Shown here piece after piece: positions 6,104 to 10,456 of a DNA stretch of 10,456 bases. The first letter of the stretch is position 1. Each line of letters begins with the position of its first letter. Made by a program: the position numbers and the translations under genes. The notes under the pieces were generated by a model, which was not told where the DNA came from, ran no database searches, and saw nothing but the letters and a program-made list of their open reading frames with translations. The DNA comes from Bacillota bacterium (lineage in GTDB: Bacteria > Bacillota > Clostridia > Christensenellales > CAG-138): positions 1-10,456 of the forward strand of contig JAEYSE010000099.1 of NCBI GenBank assembly GCA_023435025.1, written 5' to 3'.

Positions 6104-6886
6104 TTATATCAGCCTCAAATGCCTTTGTGGCTTACGCTTGGCGCGTAAGCGTGCCTTGAGCACCGCCCCACCTTCGGGCAGGCGCTTGAATAGTTCCCCG
6201 TTCCAGTACAGCGCACGCCGGATGTCCTTTAGTTTGCAACAGCAATGCACAATATCCTTTATATAATTGGTATGATCCGGCCTGCGTTCTATTAAGGTAA
6301 CCAGCCTGTTCAGCGCCTCGCGGTAGCGCCCGGAATACATCAGCGCGAGCGCCTGACAGTAGAGCGCTTCCAGGTTTGCCGGGTCCTGCTCGAAAGCGAT
6401 GGTGAACTCCTCCAACGCCGCAGCATACGCGCCGTCGATCAGGTAGCATACGCCAAGATTCTGGTGGCATTCGGATTGCAAAAACCGGATGCGCAGCGAA
6501 CGCCTGTAATATTTCTTCGCGGTTTCATAGTCCCGCACGCTGTCGTAGTATATACCAAGATAATAGAGCGCGTCCACATCAAACGAATTCATACGCTCGG
6601 CCCGTTTGAAATATTGCAGTGCCTTTTGGTTTTCGTGAAGCGCAAGGTATACGCGCCCCAGGTTAAACACCGGACGCACCCAGGTGGGGTTCTGTTCAAT
6701 TAGCGCCTCAAAGCGAGATATGGCTTCCTGATAATTTCCAAGGCATAGTGCGCAGCAGCCAATGTAGTTGAGACATTCCCCGGTTTCCTCTACGCGGCTA
6801 AACTGTGTAAACAATTCCAGCGCCGTTTCGTAGTTTCCATTGGCATAATAATTCTCCGCTTTTTGAAACAACGCGCCGTTCTTCAT
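6104..6886 (-). CDS. Tetratricopeptide repeat (TPR) protein
   Basis: A 260-residue protein built almost wholly of TPR helix pairs, a scaffold for protein-protein contacts. About six repeats of roughly 34 residues can be read, with the usual small and aromatic positions: NGNYETALELF (17-26), LGNYQEAISRFEALIEQNP (49-67), HENQKALQYFKRAERMN (84-100), VRDYETAKKYYRRSLRI (117-133), DGAYAAALEEFTIAFEQDP (151-169) and SGRYREALNRLVTLIERRP (185-203). There is no signal peptide or membrane helix, so it is likely cytoplasmic; the last 20 residues are very basic (KARLRAKRKPQRH). The frame is open to 6958, but 6886 is the better start: GGGGGAG lies four bases before it and the first TPR follows at once. The gene lies between parS sites 1 and 2 and upstream of the GNAT gene on the same strand. 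Its partner cannot be inferred. Confidence 0.85.
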   Translation of the reverse strand: MKNGALFQKAENYYANGNYETALELFTQFSRVEETGECLNYIGCCALCLGNYQEAISRFEALIEQNPTWVRPVFNLGRVYLALHENQKALQYFKRAERMNSFDVDALYYLGIYYDSVRDYETAKKYYRRSLRIRFLQSECHQNLGVCYLIDGAYAAALEEFTIAFEQDPANLEALYCQALALMYSGRYREALNRLVTLIERRPDHTNYIKDIVHCCCKLKDIRRALYWNGELFKRLPEGGAVLKARLRAKRKPQRHLRLI

Positions 6887-6978
6887 TTGGCTCCCCCAAC
6901 AACAAATACTATTCTGCTTGGAGTCTAGCACACCTGTCACAAGCCCACAATGCGCCAAATATATGAAAAGGCGGCGAT

Positions 6979-6994
6979 TGTTTCACGTGAAACA
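6979..6994. other. parS: parS site 2 (ParB binding site)
   Basis: A second perfect TGTTTCACGTGAAACA, 1,460 bases from site 1. Unlike the other two copies, its flanks do not extend the dyad notably and it is not next to a terminator. It lies in the divergent gap between the TPR gene and putP. Confidence 0.95.
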
Positions 6995-7149
6995 TATGTA
7001 TGCCATCAGAAGAAAAAGGGGCCATTGCCGCTGCAACTGCAGGGGTTGCGCAACGCGGATGCGTTTACCATTGCTTGGCTTTTTGAATACATGAGGGCAT
7101 AAATATGCGGCATGTTATCAGAATAAATCAGGTTCTGGATAAAAAAGCA

Positions 7150-7179
7150 TTGTATCTATCCACCATTACAGTTTATAAT
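7150..7179 (+). promoter_or_regulatory. Putative putP promoter
   Basis: A perfect TATAAT at 7174-7179 is preceded at 18 bases by TTGTAT (7150-7155), which keeps the TTG core of the -35. Transcription would start near 7186, leaving a leader of about 65 bases before the putP ATG. Confidence 0.55.
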
Positions 7180-7249
7180 GCTAAACATGAGGATAAAGGG
7201 GAACGTCTTTTTGTAAACATTGCCATAAAAATGATCGGGGGAACTACAA

Positions 7250-8800
7250 ATGAGCGGGGAATCGTTACAGGTATTGATCGCCATGTCCTGTTACATGCTG
7301 GCGGTCATCGGCATCGGGCTGTATTACGCAAAACGGGCCAACCAAAACTCGGAAAGCTACTTCCTGGGAGGAAGGAGTCTGGGGCCGTGGATGGCCGCCA
7401 TGAGTGCGGAAGCTTCGGATATGAGCGGATGGCTTCTGATGGGCCTTCCAGGCGTTGCGTACTGGCTGGGCCTTGCCGACGCGTTCTGGACAGCGGTCGG
7501 CCTTGCGGTAGGAACGTACCTGAACTGGCTGCTGGTGGCAAAGCGTTTGCGGCGGTACTCTGTGGTGGCGGGTAACGCCATTACAATCCCGGAGTTTTTC
7601 AACAACCGATTCCATGATAAGAAAAACGGCATCATGAGCATCGCGGCGCTGTTCATATTGGTGTTCTTTTCGGTTTACGCCGCAAGCTGCTTCGTCACTT
7701 GCGGGAAGTTATTCAGTACTTTATTTGGGCTTTCTTATCAGAGCATGATGATATTGGGCGCGCTGTTCGTGGTGGCATATACGTTCCTGGGCGGTTTCTT
7801 AGCTGAAAGCGCGTCGGATTTCATGCAGGCCATCGTCATGATCATTGCGTTGGTTGGCACGCTCATCGTATCCACTTTGGCGGCCGGCGGATTGGGCGCG
7901 GTAGCGGAAAATCTAAACAACATTCCCGGTTTCCTTGCTTTCTTTGGCATTGCAAGCCCGGAGGTTGTAGACGGCGTACAGCAGGCACAAAATGGTTTGG
8001 CCCTGTTTGGCCCTGCGGGCGCATACGGGTTTTTGACCATACTTTCCACATTGTCCTGGGGACTTGGGTATTTTGGCATGCCTCAGGTGCTGCTGCGCTT
8101 TATGGCAATCCGCAAAGAAGAGGAACTCAAAAGCTCCCGTCGTATTGCGACGGTGTGGGTGGTCATTTCCATGACGGCGGCGGTGGCCATTGGTTTGATT
8201 GGCCGGGTGCTGTATCCCACGGAACTTGCAACGGTGGGCCAATCCGAAAATGTGTTTATTCTGGTCAGCACCAGGCTGATGCCGCCGCTTATTGCTGGGC
8301 TTGCCATGGCGGGGATATTGGCAGCCACCATCAGTTCATCGGATTCGTATCTTTTGATCGCGTCCTCGGCATTCGCCAAGAATATTTACCAGGGAATACT
8401 CAAAAAGCAGGCGACGGATAGAGAAATCATGCGCGTTACCCGCATCACGCTGCTCGTCATTACGCTGATCGGCATACTCATTGCCATGGATGAAACCAGC
8501 GTCATATTCAAGGTGGTGTCCTTCGCGTGGGCGGGCTTTGGCGCGACATTTGGGCCGCTGATGCTGTTCTCCCTGTTCTGGAAGCGAACCACCCGTACCG
8601 GCGCAATTTCCGGCATGTGCGCTGGCGCTGCGATGGTATTTATATGGAAGCTCTTAATCCGGCCCATGGGCGGCGTGTTCGGTATCTACGAGCTGTTACC
8701 AGCGTTCATTGTTTCCTGCATCGTAATCGTACTGGTCTCGCTGCGGGGCAAGGAGCCTTCCGCCGAGATGCAGGCCGAGTTCGACCAAGCGAAGGGCTGA
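7250..8800 (+). CDS. putP: Sodium/proline symporter
   Basis: A 516-residue transporter of the sodium:solute symporter family that takes up L-proline with sodium across the cytoplasmic membrane, for nutrition or osmoprotection. The sequence is hydrophobic throughout with about 13 membrane helices. The PutP signature AEASDMSGWLLMGLPG is at 54-68; D57 and S59 correspond to the sodium-binding D55 and S57 of the E. coli protein. The later block MAGILAATISSSDSYLLIASSAF corresponds to the helix 9 region with the second sodium site residues. Other family marks are SYFLGGRSLGPW (36-47) and the tryptophan-rich segment SWGLGYFGMPQVLLRFMA. The ATG at 7250 follows GGGGGA at a good distance. The gene is alone, with its own promoter and terminator. 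Proline specificity is by similarity; related pantothenate or sugar symporters lack this exact signature. Confidence 0.93.
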   Translation: MSGESLQVLIAMSCYMLAVIGIGLYYAKRANQNSESYFLGGRSLGPWMAAMSAEASDMSGWLLMGLPGVAYWLGLADAFWTAVGLAVGTYLNWLLVAKRLRRYSVVAGNAITIPEFFNNRFHDKKNGIMSIAALFILVFFSVYAASCFVTCGKLFSTLFGLSYQSMMILGALFVVAYTFLGGFLAESASDFMQAIVMIIALVGTLIVSTLAAGGLGAVAENLNNIPGFLAFFGIASPEVVDGVQQAQNGLALFGPAGAYGFLTILSTLSWGLGYFGMPQVLLRFMAIRKEEELKSSRRIATVWVVISMTAAVAIGLIGRVLYPTELATVGQSENVFILVSTRLMPPLIAGLAMAGILAATISSSDSYLLIASSAFAKNIYQGILKKQATDREIMRVTRITLLVITLIGILIAMDETSVIFKVVSFAWAGFGATFGPLMLFSLFWKRTTRTGAISGMCAGAAMVFIWKLLIRPMGGVFGIYELLPAFIVSCIVIVLVSLRGKEPSAEMQAEFDQAKG

Positions 8801-8822
8801 GGTTAGTCGGAAAAAGCTGAAT

Positions 8823-8872
8823 AAATGGACGGATATATTGTTTCACGTGAAACAATGTATTCCGTCCATTTT
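8823..8872 (+). terminator. putP terminator-like stem-loop enclosing parS
   Basis: The arms AATGGACGGA (8824-8833) and TCCGTCCATT (8861-8870) form an outer stem of 10-11 pairs. It continues inward, past one bulged base (8860), into the parS palindrome, so that a nearly continuous stem of over 20 pairs can form. It is followed by only four T and then GG, so termination strength is uncertain. It starts about 23 bases after the putP stop. Confidence 0.6.
8839..8854. other. parS: parS site 3 (ParB binding site)
   Basis: A third perfect TGTTTCACGTGAAACA, 1,860 bases from site 2 and 270 bases before the parA start. Its left flank (GATATATTG, close to AATATATTG at site 1) and the AAT to its right match site 1, so sites 1 and 3 share more than the core. 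It forms the inner half of the putP terminator stem. Confidence 0.95.
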
Positions 8873-8905
8873 GGTATAACACGGCCTGTCTTTGAAGACT
8901 ACGCC

Positions 8906-8934
8906 TATACACCCGCAGAAAAATAGCCTATAAT
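8906..8934 (+). promoter_or_regulatory. Putative parAB promoter
   Basis: TATACA (8906-8911) and a perfect TATAAT (8929-8934) are spaced by 17 bases, the best sigma-A-type promoter in the window. Transcription would start near 8941. parS site 3 ends about 50 bases upstream of the -35, so ParB spreading could reach and affect this promoter (inference). Confidence 0.65.
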
Positions 8935-9124
8935 GGTTTTATACGCCAAATGAATACAACATATAGAGCGGAATTTGAGATCAATGCAGCAAATGAATAT
9001 GCAACAAACCGCGGGCGGGCCGCAACCGGCGCTGTTCATAGAGCCGGGGTTGGTTGAAAACTGGCTTGCCTGTGTGGAAAAAGAGTGCGAAGCGGTAGGC
9101 TTACGGAACAAAAGGAGTATGGGT

Positions 9125-9889
9125 ATGGCAAAGATCATCGCCATTGCGAACCAGAAGGGCGGGGTGGGCAAGACAACAACCGCCGTTAACCTTTCCGCGT
9201 GCGTTGCGGAGCAGAAAAAGCGCGTGCTGCTTGTGGACCTGGACCCGCAAGGCAATTCCACCAGCGGCCTGGGAGTGGACAAGGATGGCGTCTCACAGTC
9301 CACCTATGATATTATGATCAACCGCGTACCCGCCGCGGAAGCAAAAATTATGACCGGCACGCCGCTTTTACATATCCTTCCTGCGAAAATAGAGCTTGCG
9401 GGCGCGGAAGTGGAACTGGTGGGTATGATGGCGCGTGAACACGTGCTAAAGCGCGCGCTCGAAAGCGTGCAGGCGGAGTATGACTATATTTTTATTGATT
9501 GCCCGCCATCGCTGGGGCTGTTGACGCTCAATGCCCTCACCGCCGCAAATACGCTTTTAGTACCCATACAGTGCGAATTTTACGCGCTGGAAGGATTGTC
9601 GCAGCTGATGAATACCGTCAAGTTGGTGCGCATGCATCTCAATCCTGCTTTGGATGTGGAAGGCGTGGTACTCACCATGTACGATGCAAGAACCAATCTT
9701 TCCACCCAGGTGGTTTCAGAGGTGAAGAAGTTCTTCAAAAACAAGGTGTATGATACCATCATCCCCCGCTCCGTGCGTTTGGGGGAAGCGCCGAGCTTCG
9801 GTCTGCCCATTACCTCATATGATCCCAAGAGCGTGGGCGCAATCGCGTACAGCAAGCTTGCGCAGGAACTTTTGGAGAAGGAGGCGTAA
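9125..9889 (+). CDS. parA: Chromosome partitioning ATPase ParA (Soj)
   Basis: A 254-residue deviant Walker ATPase that binds DNA as an ATP-dimer and moves ParB-parS complexes during origin segregation; in Bacillus the homologue Soj also controls DnaA. Visible motifs are the deviant Walker A KGGVGKTT at 11-18 with the signature lysine K11, switch I VDLDPQGN (37-44, D38 and D40), and Walker B IFIDCPP (122-128, D125). Length is that of chromosomal ParA/Soj, without the N-terminal DNA-binding domain of plasmid ParA. The start at 9125 is chosen because AAAGGAG (9111-9117) lies seven bases before it; the ATG at 9119 is too close, and earlier in-frame starts (8975, 8984) lack ribosome binding sites. 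parB follows after two bases, so the two are one operon, driven by the promoter at 8906-8934. Confidence 0.96.
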   Translation: MAKIIAIANQKGGVGKTTTAVNLSACVAEQKKRVLLVDLDPQGNSTSGLGVDKDGVSQSTYDIMINRVPAAEAKIMTGTPLLHILPAKIELAGAEVELVGMMAREHVLKRALESVQAEYDYIFIDCPPSLGLLTLNALTAANTLLVPIQCEFYALEGLSQLMNTVKLVRMHLNPALDVEGVVLTMYDARTNLSTQVVSEVKKFFKNKVYDTIIPRSVRLGEAPSFGLPITSYDPKSVGAIAYSKLAQELLEKEA

Positions 9890-9891
9890 TT

Positions 9892-10456
9892 ATGGCGGGC
9901 TTGAAAAAACAAACGGGCCTTGGACGGGGTCTTGATGCGTTGCTGGGGGATTTTGACGCTACGGCAAGGCCGGATGCGGCGGGCTTACGGGAGCTTGAAA
10001 TCGAAAAGCTGTACCCCAACCCCGATCAGCCGCGTAAGGAGTTTGATAAAGAGCGCCTGGAGGAGCTTGCAGGTTCCTTAAAGCGGCATGGCATGGTGCA
10101 GCCCATCGTCGTGCGCAAAAACGGCGAGAAGTACATGATCGTCACCGGCGAGCGCCGCTATCGCGCGGCGAAGCTCGCGGGCCTCACGAAAGTGCCTGTG
10201 GTGGTGCGGGACTTCGGTACGGATGAGATCCTGGAGATCGCGCTCATCGAAAACATCCAGCGCGAAAACCTGAACCCCATAGAGGAAGCCGCCGCTATCT
10301 CTTTTTTGATGCAGCAGCACGATCTTACACAGGAGGAAGTCTCCGAGCGTCTTTCAAAGAGCCGCCCGGCGGTTGCAAACGCGCTGCGCTTATTGAGCCT
10401 GCCTGAGCCGGTTAAAAAACTCATACGTTCCGGCGCGCTTTCCGCCGGGCATGGCA
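9892..10456 (+). CDS. parB: Chromosome partitioning protein ParB (Spo0J), 5' part
   Basis: The first 188 residues of ParB; the gene runs off the right edge. ParB is a CTP-dependent DNA clamp that loads at parS and spreads along nearby DNA. Visible parts are a short N-terminal segment KKQTGLGRGLDALLGD, which holds the ParA-stimulating motif of this family, and the N-terminal domain with LYPNPDQPRKEF and GERRYRAAKLAG (86-97), the arginine-rich CTP-binding motif. These are followed by ENIQRENLNPIEEA (120-133) and a helix-turn-helix at about 145-166 (LTQEEVSERLSKSRPAVANALRLL) that reads parS. The C-terminal dimerisation domain is missing only because of the window end. AAGGAGG in the end of parA is well placed before the ATG, two bases after the parA stop, suggesting coupled translation. 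Its target sites are the three parS copies upstream. Confidence 0.95.
   Translation, partial: MAGLKKQTGLGRGLDALLGDFDATARPDAAGLRELEIEKLYPNPDQPRKEFDKERLEELAGSLKRHGMVQPIVVRKNGEKYMIVTGERRYRAAKLAGLTKVPVVVRDFGTDEILEIALIENIQRENLNPIEEAAAISFLMQQHDLTQEEVSERLSKSRPAVANALRLLSLPEPVKKLIRSGALSAGHG

Larger units (their letters stand above)
6887..7249. other. Divergent intergenic region with parS and the putP promoter
   Basis: This 363-base stretch separates the divergent TPR and putP genes. It holds parS site 2 (6979-6994), the putP promoter (7150-7179) and the putP ribosome binding site (GGGGGA, about seven bases before the ATG). A plus-strand frame of 50 codons (6950-7102) runs through parS but lacks a ribosome binding site. 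No convincing promoter for the TPR gene was found; TTGTGG-17-TAGACT on the minus strand is a weak candidate. Confidence 0.6.
8801..9124. other. putP-parA intergenic region: terminator, parS, promoter and long leader
   Basis: This 324-base gap holds the putP terminator with parS site 3 inside it (8823-8872), a strong parA promoter (8906-8934) and a leader of about 184 bases. From 8984 the leader stays open in the parA frame (ATG at 8984, TTG at 8975), but these starts have no ribosome binding site. No noc or rsmG gene is present. Confidence 0.6.

Noticed and set aside
7105..7575. Plus-strand open frame of 156 codons upstream of and overlapping putP
   Set aside because: It starts without a ribosome binding site, spans the putP promoter and then runs through putP in another frame; its sequence resembles no family.
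9073..9081. DnaA-box-like TGTGGAAAA
   Set aside because: One mismatch from the consensus and isolated; no cluster of boxes or AT-rich unwinding region is nearby, so no origin is called.
1..10456. CRISPR arrays, tRNA or rRNA genes, insertion sequences, toxin-antitoxin or defence operons
   Set aside because: No repeat-spacer pattern, RNA gene sequence, transposase or known defence domain was seen on either strand.

Overview
The window looks like chromosomal DNA from a Bacillota member, most likely a clostridial lineage. The grounds are AGGAGG-type ribosome binding sites, a DUF2798 protein, a class D beta-lactamase lipoprotein and a soj/spo0J-type parA-parB pair with three perfect copies of the classic parS site TGTTTCACGTGAAACA. 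Genus cannot be told from sequence alone. parS sites beside parAB place the segment close to the replication origin, although no oriC, dnaA, rsmG or mnmG is seen here.

Layout. 36-536 (+) is a four-helix DUF2798 membrane protein. 557-2619 holds four minus-strand genes: an orphan 93-residue protein, a DUF1848 protein with a C-terminal CX3CX2C cluster, and a coupled pair of small membrane proteins (61 residues and a DUF3592 protein) with its own terminator. 2788-3774 (-) is a complete class D (OXA-like) beta-lactamase lipoprotein. 3868-5394 (-) is guaA (GMP synthase), which ends in a strong terminator just upstream of the beta-lactamase promoter. 5551-6886 (-) holds a GNAT acetyltransferase and a TPR protein, probably cotranscribed. 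7250-8800 (+) is putP (sodium/proline symporter). 9125-9889 (+) is parA, and 9892 to the right edge (+) is parB, cut off by the window.

How it fits together. parS copies lie at 5519-5534, 6979-6994 and 8839-8854, all between coding regions. ParB (right edge) should load there, and ParA acts on ParB-parS complexes to segregate the origin. Two of the three sites are built into or butt against intrinsic terminators (after putP and after the GNAT gene), which is the most unusual structural point here. The remaining genes are mixed housekeeping and accessory functions with no evident shared pathway: purine synthesis, proline uptake, beta-lactam hydrolysis and proteins of unknown function.

No RNA genes, insertion sequences, CRISPR arrays or defence systems were found. 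I see no convincing new multi-gene system. The best leads are the parS/terminator overlap, the chromosomal class D beta-lactamase with its compact promoter, the long parA leader and the orphan or domain-of-unknown-function genes.
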